In this document: positions 26,825-36,316 of the stretch, in pieces
Layout: every line of letters begins with the position of its first letter
How positions within the stretch are numbered: position 1 is the stretch's first letter
Assembly (NCBI GenBank): GCA_019359435.1
Contig: JAHHHI010000005.1
Location: forward strand, 1 to 47,805
Direction: 5' to 3'
Length of the DNA stretch: 47,805 nt
Source: Kaiparowitsia implicata GSE-PSE-MK54-09C
GTDB taxonomy: Bacteria > Cyanobacteriota > Cyanobacteriia > Elainellales > Elainellaceae
Program-made: the position numbers and the translations under genes
Notes under the pieces: model-generated
Databases searched by the model: none
What the model saw: only the letters and a program-made list of their open reading frames with translations
What the model was told of the DNA's origin: nothing

Positions 26825-28090
26825 GTGAAGACTGTTTTGGGTTTCGATAGTTGGACGCAAGGTAGCGTCTATTTCGATCGTCTTGTTCCGGAGCTCGAGC
26901 AGCGAGGTTACCGACTGATCCTTATCCACCTGGGGTCTTGGGGTCACGACCCGGGCAGGCCAGCCGAAGAGCGGATAGGACAACTGACACTCAGAGACAT
27001 CGGCTTTTACGGCGGGAAGGGTTTTCGGGATATCCTGGAGCTCGAACGCCCGGCTGGCGTAATCTACTTTTCTACGCGATCATTGGCGCATCAGGCCTTT
27101 AATCTGTACTGTCGCTTTCTCGGCATCCCGACCGTGCATCTTTATCACGGCTTGGCTACGGTTCAGGCTTTCCAATCAGGCGGCAGTGCCTTCCGCGTCA
27201 ACTGGTTGAACCAGCTCACCCTGGTGAGCACCCGGCTGGGCAAGAACCTGTTCAAGATTTGGCCTACCTACTTGCGCGCTCTTGTCGATACACGGGCAAG
27301 ACCCTCTGCCTGGCTCGATTTCCTCCAGCAACTGAGCAACAAGATACAGGGAAAGATCACGCCGGCGCCGTTGGCAGCGACGACGGATGCGGGCTGCGTC
27401 TATACGGCCGCCGATGTCGAGCACATGCAGCGGAATTACCATATTCCCGACGATTACATCTCCGTGGTGGGAAACCCCGATGTATCGGGCTTCGGACTCA
27501 GCGAAGGCAATCTGGCCCATTGTCTGGACAATGAGGGGGGCACCAATGAGGTCCTCTACATCGATACGGCGTTCAATGAGTCAGGAATGGTGTTTTCGGA
27601 TGCGGACGCATTTGCCCAGCATTTGGTGCAAAGCGCTGAGGCACTGTCCAGACAAGGCCTCAAGCTGGTTGCCAAGCTCCACCCGGCCCACGGAAGAACC
27701 GGTGTAGCGGACACCCTCCGTTCGCAAGGCGTAGCCATCTGTAGCGGTTCGGAATTCGTGGAGCGCCTTATGCAGGCCAAGGCAGCCCTGGTCGAACCAT
27801 CTACGGCCGCCCTAATTCCGGCCCTCTTGGGCTTGCCGCTGCTCCTGGCCGAATACGGGCCCTTGACTGGACAGGCCTATGGTGAGGCATTGACCGGCTA
27901 TCCGCGGGCCTGCAGCCTCACTAACATCGCGGACGCTTCCCGTATCATCGACGAGGTACGATCTTCCGACAGGCTCGATGCATCTCGGGTCTGGATAGAT
28001 CAGAACAGCGGCCCCTTACCGGCTTCGCGGATGTCGGAGCGTGCCGCTGAAGCGATCATTGCTACTTTGAACCGAAAGGCACTGCCATGA
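26825..28090 (+). CDS. Probable GT-B-fold glycosyltransferase of uncertain family
   Basis: A 421-residue soluble protein that I do not recognise as a named family. Its C-terminal half has features of GT-B glycosyltransferases of the polysialyltransferase or CDP-glycerol type: LVAKLHPAHGRTG, then VEPSTAALIPALLGLPLLLAEYGPL, where a phosphate-binding Ser-Thr-Ala turn follows an acidic residue. The N-terminal half has HLYHGLATVQAF. It starts with GTG, 14 bases after wecC, and overlaps the polymerase gene by four bases. A transferase that uses CMP-pseudaminate or another donor of this locus would fit, but this is inference. Confidence 0.6.
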   Translation: MKTVLGFDSWTQGSVYFDRLVPELEQRGYRLILIHLGSWGHDPGRPAEERIGQLTLRDIGFYGGKGFRDILELERPAGVIYFSTRSLAHQAFNLYCRFLGIPTVHLYHGLATVQAFQSGGSAFRVNWLNQLTLVSTRLGKNLFKIWPTYLRALVDTRARPSAWLDFLQQLSNKIQGKITPAPLAATTDAGCVYTAADVEHMQRNYHIPDDYISVVGNPDVSGFGLSEGNLAHCLDNEGGTNEVLYIDTAFNESGMVFSDADAFAQHLVQSAEALSRQGLKLVAKLHPAHGRTGVADTLRSQGVAICSGSEFVERLMQAKAALVEPSTAALIPALLGLPLLLAEYGPLTGQAYGEALTGYPRACSLTNIADASRIIDEVRSSDRLDASRVWIDQNSGPLPASRMSERAAEAIIATLNRKALP

Positions 28091-29328
28091 CGGGATGGTT
28101 GGTGCGGATTGCACTGTTTGCACTGTTTCTAATTCCGGTTGTAATCGAGCAATACAGCGTCAACTATCTGTTTGTGGCATTTGCAGCTTTCCTGGCTCTG
28201 CAGGCACGGGGCCTCAAAAAACCGAGCATGCTGATCCTCGTCGCGATAGCGGTCTACGTCGCGATTTTCCTCTGCAGTATTGCGATTGACCTGTTTGGCG
28301 GCGGCAATCTCGCGCTAAGGCGCTCTGTCAGCTTTGCGATCTTCATCTCCATCTTCGCCTTTTCCGTCGTCGATTTCGAAGAGGCGGATGTGAGGGCGTT
28401 CAAGATCGCCTTGATCAGCGTCGCGGTTGCTATTTCGCTGCAATCGCTGTTGGGGTTCTTTCTGGCCGGCGGCAACACAGTTGGCTTCGGCCTGAAGAAC
28501 GTCGTCGGCTCCCAGCGATATGGTTTTGTTTATCTGCTTGCCCTGTTCGTCCTGATTCGCTTCCCGACAACGAAGCGTTGGGAACTGATTGCCAAGTACC
28601 TTGCCGGCTACGTCATCATGACGGGCGTCCTGCTGACCTTCTCCAGGGCCTCGATATTCTCCCTGGGTTTGGTGCTTCCGCTCTATTTCATTGCCCCGCT
28701 GCTCACCAAGTCGGGCCGATCTGTCGAAGGTGGCAAGCGCCTGGCGCGCCGCTTGGCTATAGGGCTCGCCTACTGTGCTGCCCTCTACGTCGTGCTGCCC
28801 GTGACGTTCGAGTATTATGATCAGTCGATCTTCAACCGCTACACGGTCGCGGTGGAGGAGACGCTTGCTGGCGCTCCGGTCGAGGAGGTTTTCGTTCCTG
28901 CGGGGTCCGAGGGCGCCCGGCTCACCATATGGTCGGCGGTCGCCCAGTATGTCAGCGACCATCCATTCTTGGGGGGCGGCTATCTTGGCAGTTGGAGCCT
29001 GAACTCGGTCGTGACCGGGTCTGCTCACAACCAATATTTTGACGTACTCATGCGGACCGGATTTGTCGGGACGGTCATTTACTTGCTAGTGCTCGGAAGT
29101 ATTTTCCTGTTTCTCTGGCGCAAGGACCAAGGGCTGTTTTGGGGCGGGCTGACTATCCTGGTCTACGGCTTGGTTCACGAAACATTCAAGGAATCTCAGG
29201 GGGCATTTATCCTGGCGTTCCTGATCGGGATGTATGCGACTGACCGGCGTAGCAGGAGTGCCTCCAGTCAGATCTCCATGGACGGATCGTCCGGGCAGGC
29301 CTGGGATAAAATCGATGGGCACGCTTAG
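28087..29328 (+). CDS. O-antigen polymerase/ligase-like membrane protein (Wzy-type)
   Basis: A 413-residue protein with about ten membrane segments and one larger periplasmic loop. The conserved end of this family is visible: FLGGGYLGSW, then SAHNQYFDVLMRTGFVGTVIY, as in Wzy_C/RfaL proteins. Location next to the flippase makes polymerase more likely than ligase. It overlaps the gene before it by four bases and the flippase start by fourteen. Confidence 0.88.
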   Translation: MTGWLVRIALFALFLIPVVIEQYSVNYLFVAFAAFLALQARGLKKPSMLILVAIAVYVAIFLCSIAIDLFGGGNLALRRSVSFAIFISIFAFSVVDFEEADVRAFKIALISVAVAISLQSLLGFFLAGGNTVGFGLKNVVGSQRYGFVYLLALFVLIRFPTTKRWELIAKYLAGYVIMTGVLLTFSRASIFSLGLVLPLYFIAPLLTKSGRSVEGGKRLARRLAIGLAYCAALYVVLPVTFEYYDQSIFNRYTVAVEETLAGAPVEEVFVPAGSEGARLTIWSAVAQYVSDHPFLGGGYLGSWSLNSVVTGSAHNQYFDVLMRTGFVGTVIYLLVLGSIFLFLWRKDQGLFWGGLTILVYGLVHETFKESQGAFILAFLIGMYATDRRSRSASSQISMDGSSGQAWDKIDGHA

Positions 29329-30634
29329 CGCCGGTTTGGAACACAGGAAGCTTGCCCTCTGGGCCCTGCTTTTCCTTATCGCCAATATCGGGGTCAAGGC
29401 ATCCTACGCGGGCAGCATGTTGCTGCTGGCGACATTGCTCGCGCCGTCCGAATATGCCAGTTACGGGCTTCTCTACGCGCTTCAGAGCGGCGCAACGACG
29501 CTCGCCGTTATCGGTCTCATCGAAGTCACTGCCGGCCGGCTCCGCAACTATGGTGCCGAGACACGCCACAAGCTGTTCCAGGATATCACTGGCCTTTTCG
29601 TATATACCGCACTGGTCAGTTGCATTTTCCTGTTGCCGATCATGTTCTGGTTGGGTGGAAGAGAGGGCGGGCTGGCGGTCATTCCGGCAACGCTTCTTGG
29701 GATAATCACCGGCTTCAGCGTCATGCAGGCAAGTTTTGACCGCATAGACGAACGCCACGCCGTATCGCTATTGACCAGCGCTGGTATCCCTTTGGCGGCG
29801 ATAGTCGGCGTGCTATTCGGCACCGTCCTGTTTGGCAATCTGGTGGCCATATACAGTTTGGGCCTGCTTGGGGCGGCCGGCGTGATGCTGGCACTTGGCC
29901 TAAGCGGGAAGTTTTACAGAATTACTCTGCCCGACCGATCAGCGCTGCGATCGGCCTCGCTGGAAATCGTCCCCTTTGTCGCGATCGGGGTCCTGGGCTG
30001 GGCCAGCGGCTATGGCATGACGCTGGTGGTCGATACCCAGTTCGACCCTTTGGCCGTCGCTGGATTTACCTTCATTTACACCGCCGCCTCCGTCAGCCAG
30101 ATGGTGGCCAATTCTTTGAACATGGTCTGGGCCCCCCGTTTCTATCGTCTCTATAACGGCGGCAACCATGAGCGAGCCGAAAGGCAAAGCGGCCAGTTTT
30201 TTGCAGCCATGGCCCTGGTCCTGGGCATTACCGGCTTTGTCGTGGCCGTTGCGCTGCCCTGGGTCACCTGGTTTGTGGGAGGCAATCTGGCCAGATACGG
30301 TCTATTGCACCTTGAGTTGGCGTTGCTCTTGTCGGGCTATGTGCTGAGCACGGCTCTCTGGCACTGCCAGAATTATTTCCTGGTGTCAGGGCGCGGCAAA
30401 GAGATGATGATTAACTCGCTATGGTCCGGGCCCGTAAGCCTTGTCCTGTGGGTAATCTGCATGCTGATACTTGGGCCGCTGGGCGCCTATGTCGGCTTCC
30501 TGCTTCAGATCGCAATCAAAGCCGTGCTCCTGTGGGCCGCGGCGCGACAGCATTGGACCGTCAGGCCTTGGTGGCCTGCCATAATACTGTGCGCGGCATT
30601 GCCTTTTGCCGCACTTCTGGTGCCGGTTCCGTGA
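29315..30634 (+). CDS. Polysaccharide flippase (Wzx-type)
   Basis: A 439-residue membrane protein with about twelve hydrophobic helices, of the MOP/oligosaccharide exporter type. It should move the lipid-linked repeat across the inner membrane. The ATG at 29315 lies inside the end of the polymerase gene; the frame is open further upstream but that part is not membrane-like. Typical segments are IANIGVKASYAGSMLLLATL at the N-terminus and DTQFDPLAVAGFTFIYTAAS in the middle. Sequence divergence in this family is high, so the call rests on topology and neighbourhood. Confidence 0.88.
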   Translation: MGTLSAGLEHRKLALWALLFLIANIGVKASYAGSMLLLATLLAPSEYASYGLLYALQSGATTLAVIGLIEVTAGRLRNYGAETRHKLFQDITGLFVYTALVSCIFLLPIMFWLGGREGGLAVIPATLLGIITGFSVMQASFDRIDERHAVSLLTSAGIPLAAIVGVLFGTVLFGNLVAIYSLGLLGAAGVMLALGLSGKFYRITLPDRSALRSASLEIVPFVAIGVLGWASGYGMTLVVDTQFDPLAVAGFTFIYTAASVSQMVANSLNMVWAPRFYRLYNGGNHERAERQSGQFFAAMALVLGITGFVVAVALPWVTWFVGGNLARYGLLHLELALLLSGYVLSTALWHCQNYFLVSGRGKEMMINSLWSGPVSLVLWVICMLILGPLGAYVGFLLQIAIKAVLLWAAARQHWTVRPWWPAIILCAALPFAALLVPVP

Positions 30635-30676
30635 TTTTGCCGGTAATGCTCGATTGGTTGACCTGCACGCCGAGTC

Positions 30677-31774
30677 ATGGTCAACGCGTGTCTATGCAGA
30701 AAGGCCGATGCTGACGTGACACAAGCGCTACCCGACGACAGGCCGCTCCTGACCATAGCCATTCCGACATTCAACCGCAGCGGCTATCTGCGGCTGGCAC
30801 TGACGCGGATCACGGCCGAGGTGGAGAGCGTCGGTGCGGGTCGCATCGAAGTTCTGGTGTCGGACAATTGCAGCACAGATGGCACGCCTGAAGTGGTTCA
30901 GGAGGCGGAGGCTGCAGGCCTGTCCATTCGCTACGTTCGCAACTCGGAGAATGTCGGTTGGGCGCGGAACTTCGCGCAATGCGTCGATCTCGCGCAGGGC
31001 CGCTATCTGCTCATGTCTGGCGATGATGACGTGCTCTGCGAAGGCGCTCTGCGCTTGCTCGTTCCATACCTCGAGAATGCCGACTTCGGCGTCATCTGCA
31101 TGCGGCCGTATGGTTTTGACGTCGACTACCAGGCCGAGCATCCGGGAGGGGCAGGCAGCATCAAGAGGTTTGATGATGCGGGAGACTTTCTGCTCGCCAT
31201 CAGCCAGTATTTTACGCTGACTTCGGCCCTGATCGTGAACCGTGACCGGCTTGTAGGCGTGGACAGCGGGCAATTCGTTTCCACCAACCTCGCGACGTTT
31301 CACCTGTTCCTGCGCGCCGCCTTGGCGGCCCCCCACAACCTATATGTTGGCAAGTATCTTGTAGGCAGCAAACGACAGAATTCGTCCTCCTACGAGTATT
31401 ACAAGGTTTTTGTGGACGAGTTCTGGGCCATAGTTGATGCCCATGTTCGGCATGGCCTATCAGCGAAGACGGTGCGCAGGCTCGAGACACAGCGCCTATT
31501 CATCTACTATCCTTTCTATATGCTCGATCTCAGACTTTCGGGTCGTGGCGACCGTCAGGGCACGTTAGCGGCATTGCGCAAGCGCTTCGGTTCACGTGCT
31601 CTCTTCTGGTTCTGGGTCGCGCCGACGCTCTTGCTGCCGCGACCATTGGCCATAGGCTGGGGAACGATGACCATGGCCGTAGGAAGAACAGTTCGAGGCG
31701 ACTTTTCCCGCGGCGTAACCTTCCTGCGAGATCGACTGCTGCGGCGTTTCAGCAAGAAGCCGACCAACACATAG
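30677..31774 (+). CDS. Glycosyltransferase family 2
   Basis: A 365-residue GT-A transferase. It has LTIAIPTFNRSGYLRLAL, EVLVSDNCSTDGTPEVV, the metal-binding LLMSGDDDVL (DDD in place of DxD), and a C-terminal hydrophobic segment, ALFWFWVAPTLLLP, that may associate with the membrane. The start is either the ATG at 30677 or a GTG at 30716; the N-terminal 13 residues are not conserved-looking. Donor and acceptor are unknown. Confidence 0.9.
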   Translation: MVNACLCRKADADVTQALPDDRPLLTIAIPTFNRSGYLRLALTRITAEVESVGAGRIEVLVSDNCSTDGTPEVVQEAEAAGLSIRYVRNSENVGWARNFAQCVDLAQGRYLLMSGDDDVLCEGALRLLVPYLENADFGVICMRPYGFDVDYQAEHPGGAGSIKRFDDAGDFLLAISQYFTLTSALIVNRDRLVGVDSGQFVSTNLATFHLFLRAALAAPHNLYVGKYLVGSKRQNSSSYEYYKVFVDEFWAIVDAHVRHGLSAKTVRRLETQRLFIYYPFYMLDLRLSGRGDRQGTLAALRKRFGSRALFWFWVAPTLLLPRPLAIGWGTMTMAVGRTVRGDFSRGVTFLRDRLLRRFSKKPTNT

Positions 31775-31856
31775 CCGGTGCCGCCAGGACACGCCGCAAT
31801 GCGGCGCCGAACTGGAACGAGGCGTCAATGGAAAGCAAGGACGAGGACGACAAACG

Positions 31857-32636
31857 ATGAAAGTAGTGATCCTTTGCGGCGGAAAGGGAACGCGTCTGCG
31901 CGAGGAGACGGAGTATCGTCCAAAGCCCATGGTGCCAATCGGCGGCCGCCCGATCCTGTGGCATATCATGCGGACATATGCCGCTCACGGTCACACCGAA
32001 TTCATCCTTTGCCTGGGCTACAAGGGGGAGGTGATCAAGGACTGGTTCCGCAATCTGCACTGGATGATGTCCGATGTGCGGGTAACGTTGGGCGAAGGTA
32101 GCAGTGTTGAGTTCTATGATGACATGGAAGAGCGCGGTTGGTCGGTTACCCTCGCCGATACCGGCGAGGACACCATGACCGGTGGCCGAATCAAGCGCAT
32201 CGAAAAGTATCTGGGGGACGATCAGGAGTTCCTCCTTACCTATGGCGATGGCGTCAGCAACGTCGATATCAACGCGTCGATCGAGTATCACCGGTCGAGC
32301 GGTCGCACCCTGACGCTCACGGGCGTGAGGCCGCCCGGACGCTGGGGTGAACTCAAAATCGAAGGCGGGCAGGTCACCAATTTCTTCGAAAAGCCACAGA
32401 CGTCCGAAGGCCGGATCAATGGCGGCTACTTCATCGCCAACCGCTCTCTGTTCAAGTATCTCGACGACGATCCGATGCTGGTTTTCGAACGCGCGCCGCT
32501 CAATTCCCTTTCCGCCGATGGCGAACTGGGCTGCTATCCACACGATGGTTTTTGGCAGCCGATGGATACGTATCAGGAGTTCATGCTGCTCAACCGGCTG
32601 TGGAACGACGGGGAAGCTCAGTGGAAGGTCTGGTAG
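31857..32636 (+). CDS. rfbF: Glucose-1-phosphate cytidylyltransferase
   Basis: A 259-residue nucleotidyltransferase making CDP-glucose. It has VILCGGKGTRLREETEYRP, KPMVPIGGRPILWHIM, EFILCLGYKGEVIKDWF and TGGRIKRIEKYL, which mark the RfbF/DdhA type rather than UTP or dTTP enzymes. It overlaps rfbG by 16 bases. With rfbG it provides CDP-4-keto-6-deoxyglucose. Confidence 0.95.
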   Translation: MKVVILCGGKGTRLREETEYRPKPMVPIGGRPILWHIMRTYAAHGHTEFILCLGYKGEVIKDWFRNLHWMMSDVRVTLGEGSSVEFYDDMEERGWSVTLADTGEDTMTGGRIKRIEKYLGDDQEFLLTYGDGVSNVDINASIEYHRSSGRTLTLTGVRPPGRWGELKIEGGQVTNFFEKPQTSEGRINGGYFIANRSLFKYLDDDPMLVFERAPLNSLSADGELGCYPHDGFWQPMDTYQEFMLLNRLWNDGEAQWKVW

Positions 32637-33694
32637 GCACCAGCAGCTGGGCCGGCACCAATGTGCTTATTACTGGCCATACCGGCTTCAAGGGAAGCTG
32701 GTTGGCCGAATGGCTTCTGCTGGCCGGAGCAAACGTATCCGGTCTGGCGCTGCAACCAGACGGCTCATCGGACTTGTTCGATGCCCTTGGGCTTGCTGAC
32801 AGACTGGCTGGCCATCATGAAGTCGATGTGCGTGACGCTGCTGCTGTCGCCCGCGTCGTTGCGGCCGCGCGTCCTCAGGTAATCTTCCACCTCGCTGCAC
32901 AAGCTCTTGTTCGGCGAAGCTACCGGGAACCGCTAGCCACCTGGCAGGTCAATGTCGATGGTACCCTCAATGTGCTCGAGGCCGCGAAGTTGGCCGGCGG
33001 CCTGACCACTGTCGTCGCCGTCACCACGGACAAGGTTTACAAGAACCGCGAATGGGAGTTCGCCTATCGCGAAGAGGATGAACTTGGCGGTCACGATCCC
33101 TACAGCGCCTCCAAGGCTGCATGCGAGATTGCCGTTGCGTCCTGGCGGGCCTCGTTCGGAAGTCAGGATGGTGTGCGCGTCGCAACGGCGCGTGCCGGCA
33201 ACGTAGTTGGCCCCGGCGACCAAAGCGAAGACCGTATTGTGCCGGACTGCTACCGCGCCTGGCGTCTTGGGGAATCAGTGCAACTACGCAATCCGGCTTC
33301 GACCAGGCCGTGGCAGCATGTGCTTGAGCCGCTGTCTGGCTACGTGGCCCTCGCTGAGCATGTGCGTAGTGGGCGCTCGCCAATTGATGCCTGCAATTTT
33401 GGGCCCGGAAGCGCCGGCGATCGCAGCGTCGGGGAATTGGTCGGTGCTCTGGGACGTCTTGGAACAGATCGATCCTGGACGATGTCCAACGAAGTGCATC
33501 CACACGAGGCCCGTGCGCTGGCGCTGGCTATTGACCGCGCCAAGCTGCGCCTCGGTTGGGAGCCACGCCTAGATTTCGCCGAGACAATGGCTTGGACTGA
33601 CCAAGGCTATTCGGCCGCACCCGGGCTGCTCGCCTCGGTTGTACGCGAACAGATCCATGCGTATGTCGGCAGGATCGAGACCGGCCGACGTTAA
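32621..33694 (+). CDS. rfbG: CDP-glucose 4,6-dehydratase
   Basis: A 357-residue extended SDR enzyme producing CDP-4-keto-6-deoxyglucose. It has VLITGHTGFKGSWLAEWLLL, FHLAAQALVRRSYREP, VTTDKVYKN and the active-site YSASKAACE (YxxxK). I chose the GTG at 32621, after GGGGAAG, within the end of rfbF. The frame extends 23 codons upstream without conserved sequence. The usual next enzyme for 3,6-dideoxyhexoses, the RfbH dehydrase, is absent; a C-methyltransferase follows instead. Confidence 0.95.
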   Translation: MEGLVGTSSWAGTNVLITGHTGFKGSWLAEWLLLAGANVSGLALQPDGSSDLFDALGLADRLAGHHEVDVRDAAAVARVVAAARPQVIFHLAAQALVRRSYREPLATWQVNVDGTLNVLEAAKLAGGLTTVVAVTTDKVYKNREWEFAYREEDELGGHDPYSASKAACEIAVASWRASFGSQDGVRVATARAGNVVGPGDQSEDRIVPDCYRAWRLGESVQLRNPASTRPWQHVLEPLSGYVALAEHVRSGRSPIDACNFGPGSAGDRSVGELVGALGRLGTDRSWTMSNEVHPHEARALALAIDRAKLRLGWEPRLDFAETMAWTDQGYSAAPGLLASVVREQIHAYVGRIETGRR

Positions 33695-33781
33695 GCTATT
33701 TGGAATGATCCTGTTTTGTGTGTATGGCCACTCAACCCCACGCGCCAGCCCGCGCATGCCAAGCCAGAGGAATGCCGAAAC

Positions 33782-35029
33782 ATGACTACAGAAGCCAACG
33801 TCATCACCACCTGCGAAGTGTGCGGGGGCAGCGATCTCAAGCCTGTGCTGGATCTCGGCAATCATCCCCTGTGCGACGACCTTGTGCCAGTCGGTGAGAG
33901 CCGCCGCAACGTCAAGTATCCGATCAACATCGTTTATTGCGAGAATTGCTGCACAGCGCATCAGAAGTACCAGGTGCCGAAGCGGGAGCTATTCCCGCAG
34001 ACCTACCACTACAGGTCTCGTTTCACCGCAGATGTCCTCAACGGTATGCGGGGTCTGGTTGAGCGCTGCAAGCAGGCGTTCGGCGACATGACCGGAAAGA
34101 CGGTTCTTGATATCGGCTGCAATGACGGCAGCCTTCTCGGGTTCTTCCGCGACCAGGGCGCCAAGACGGTGGGTATCGAGCCTACCGGCGCCTATGTGGA
34201 CGCCGTGGCCCAGGGCCATCCGGTCTACAACGACTATTTTACGCCAGAGCTGGCCGAAAAGGTCGTCGTGGAGCACGGCAGACCGGACTTCATCGTCTTC
34301 ACCAACGTGTTCGCGCATATCGAAGACTTGTCTGCGGTGCTCGAAGGCCTGCGCCGCCTGATGTCGGACACCACGGTCATCGTGATCGAGAACCACTATC
34401 TGGGCTCAGTGCTGGACGGCAACCAGTTCGATACGTTCTATCACGAGCACCCGCGCACCTATAGCTTCACCTCGTTCAGCTACATCGCCCGTTCCCTTGG
34501 GCTCGACGTTGCCGTAACCGAATTTCCGGCGCGCTATGGCGGCAATATCCGCGTGATCCTGGCTCCCAACTCCCTGGGCAACGTGGCTATGCCTGCCGAA
34601 ACGCAGGCCGTATTGGATCGTGAGGCCGATTTCGGCGCGCGCTTCGGCGCAATGAACAAGGACATTGCCATCTGGCGTGAGCGCAAGCGGGCCGAGCTTG
34701 AGGCGCTTGTCGTCAAGCATGGCAAGCTCAATGCCAAGGCCTTCCCGGGTCGCGCGGCCATCCTCATCGAGCTACTCGGTCTCGACGAGACTATTATCGC
34801 ACGCGTTCATGAAAAGCCCGGCTCGATGAAGATTGGCCACTACCTGCCAGGTACGCGTATTCCGATCGTCTCGGACGATGTCCTGTTCGCGGAAAGCGAT
34901 CTCAGCAAGCCGCTGCTCAACCTGGCTTGGCATATCAGTACGGAAATCCGCAGCTTCATGGCGGAGCGGGGCTACACCGGCCCGATCATCGATATTCTCA
35001 GCCCGAGCGATTTCAAGGACCTTGAATGA
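33782..35029 (+). CDS. Nucleotide-sugar C-methyltransferase (zinc-binding N-terminus)
   Basis: A 415-residue protein with the three-part layout of TylC3/NovU-type sugar 3-C-methyltransferases. It has an N-terminal zinc finger (CEVCGGSDLKPVLDLGNHPL ... YCENC), a class I SAM domain (TVLDIGCNDGSLLGFFRDQG, about residues 107-126) and a C-terminal sugar-binding domain (ENHYLGSVLDGNQFDTFYHE, ARYGGNIRV). Such enzymes add a methyl group to carbon next to the keto group of a 4-keto-6-deoxy sugar. Here the substrate is probably the CDP-sugar from rfbFG. The ATG at 33782 follows AGAGGAA. It overlaps the next gene by four bases. Confidence 0.92.
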   Translation: MTTEANVITTCEVCGGSDLKPVLDLGNHPLCDDLVPVGESRRNVKYPINIVYCENCCTAHQKYQVPKRELFPQTYHYRSRFTADVLNGMRGLVERCKQAFGDMTGKTVLDIGCNDGSLLGFFRDQGAKTVGIEPTGAYVDAVAQGHPVYNDYFTPELAEKVVVEHGRPDFIVFTNVFAHIEDLSAVLEGLRRLMSDTTVIVIENHYLGSVLDGNQFDTFYHEHPRTYSFTSFSYIARSLGLDVAVTEFPARYGGNIRVILAPNSLGNVAMPAETQAVLDREADFGARFGAMNKDIAIWRERKRAELEALVVKHGKLNAKAFPGRAAILIELLGLDETIIARVHEKPGSMKIGHYLPGTRIPIVSDDVLFAESDLSKPLLNLAWHISTEIRSFMAERGYTGPIIDILSPSDFKDLE

Positions 35030-36225
35030 CGACCAACCAGGAACCGGACAGGACCTCCCTGCCTTCGGTTCTTGTGCTGGGAGGCGGGCGCTGGGCACGG
35101 GTAATAGTGGATGTGCTGCTGACACTCGTGTCGGATGAAACATCCGTCCAGATGGTGTCACCGAGCGGCGCCGGCGATCTTGTCCAGTGGCTGGAGGCCA
35201 CGGGTCGCAAAGATCGAGTAATGCTCGTCGAGCGCGACGAGGTCGATCCGCCGCCAGGCTCGGCCGTGTTGGTGGCCAACGCTGCCGAAAGTCACCTTGA
35301 GTCGGCATTATGGGCGCTCACAAGGCGCCTGCCGGTGCTGGTCGAGAAGCCCATGGCGTTGACCGGCGCCGATGTCCGGCGCCTGCGTGATGGCGGAGCA
35401 CGGCACGACACGCTGGTTGCTCCCGCCCTGGTCTTTCGCTTCTCCCATCACCTCGACAGCTTCCGCGCCGCGCTCGCGAAATGCGGTATCGTCGAGCGCG
35501 TCGAGCTGGTCTGGGTCGATCCGGCGGCCGAGTGGCGTCACGGCACAACAAAGCGCTACGATGCGGGTATATCGGTGTTGGAAGACTGCATCCCCCATGC
35601 CTTCTCGATATTCGACAGGGCGTTCGGTGCCTCGCCCACATTGGAAAATCTGGCGATTGATCGCGGCGGGGCCAAGGTCCTGATGATGTTGTCGTCCGGC
35701 ACGCAGACGTACGACTTGGTGCTGGAACGCAACGGCGCGGCTCGCCAGCGCATATTGCGCGCGTTCGGCCGTTCAGGGATGGTGGAACTCGATTTCAGTA
35801 TCGAGCCCGGCACCCTGCTGATCGACGGCGCTACGCAACCAGCCGCCCCGGCCCCGCGGGATGGGCCCCTTGCCGCAATGATGCGGGCTTTTTTCCTGGC
35901 CGCAAATGGCGGGCCGATCGATCCGCGCCTGACGCTGGACACGGCGCTGCATGCCGGCGATGTCACCGACATAGCGATGGCGCGATATCGCGAGTGTCTC
36001 GCCTCCTTGCTTGGTGACGGACTACTCGCCGGTCCCGACCTCGACTACGCCATTGCGGAGCTACTGCAGCGACCAGGCCGGCTGGACGGCCCCCAGTTCG
36101 AAGTAGCCTCCGCCGAGCTGCGCCTGCAACTTGCGCGCGGTCTGGCGCGGCGCGGCTGGGGAGACATCGAAGCAGCGGTCTGTGCAGCGCGTGACCTAAC
36201 CGTTACTTCCGGCGCCGCTCATTGA
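35026..36225 (+). CDS. Gfo/Idh/MocA-type oxidoreductase
   Basis: A 399-residue NAD(P)-dependent oxidoreductase. The Rossmann motif is VLVLGGGRWARVIVDVL and the family signature VLVEKPMAL carries the catalytic-region lysine. The rest is divergent, with an extra about 60-residue helical C-terminus. It is coupled to the C-methyltransferase by an ATGA overlap, which suggests that it reduces the 4-keto group of the methylated CDP-sugar. That would finish a branched 6-deoxyhexose. This role is inference. Confidence 0.8.
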   Translation: MTTNQEPDRTSLPSVLVLGGGRWARVIVDVLLTLVSDETSVQMVSPSGAGDLVQWLEATGRKDRVMLVERDEVDPPPGSAVLVANAAESHLESALWALTRRLPVLVEKPMALTGADVRRLRDGGARHDTLVAPALVFRFSHHLDSFRAALAKCGIVERVELVWVDPAAEWRHGTTKRYDAGISVLEDCIPHAFSIFDRAFGASPTLENLAIDRGGAKVLMMLSSGTQTYDLVLERNGAARQRILRAFGRSGMVELDFSIEPGTLLIDGATQPAAPAPRDGPLAAMMRAFFLAANGGPIDPRLTLDTALHAGDVTDIAMARYRECLASLLGDGLLAGPDLDYAIAELLQRPGRLDGPQFEVASAELRLQLARGLARRGWGDIEAAVCAARDLTVTSGAAH

Positions 36226-36316
36226 GGTTGTACCAATCGTCTCAGCTAATGTATGAAAGGCCCTCAATTCCCGTCGAGGCGGGCCGGTTCGCGACCTTCT
36301 TCACAGATAGCGATTT

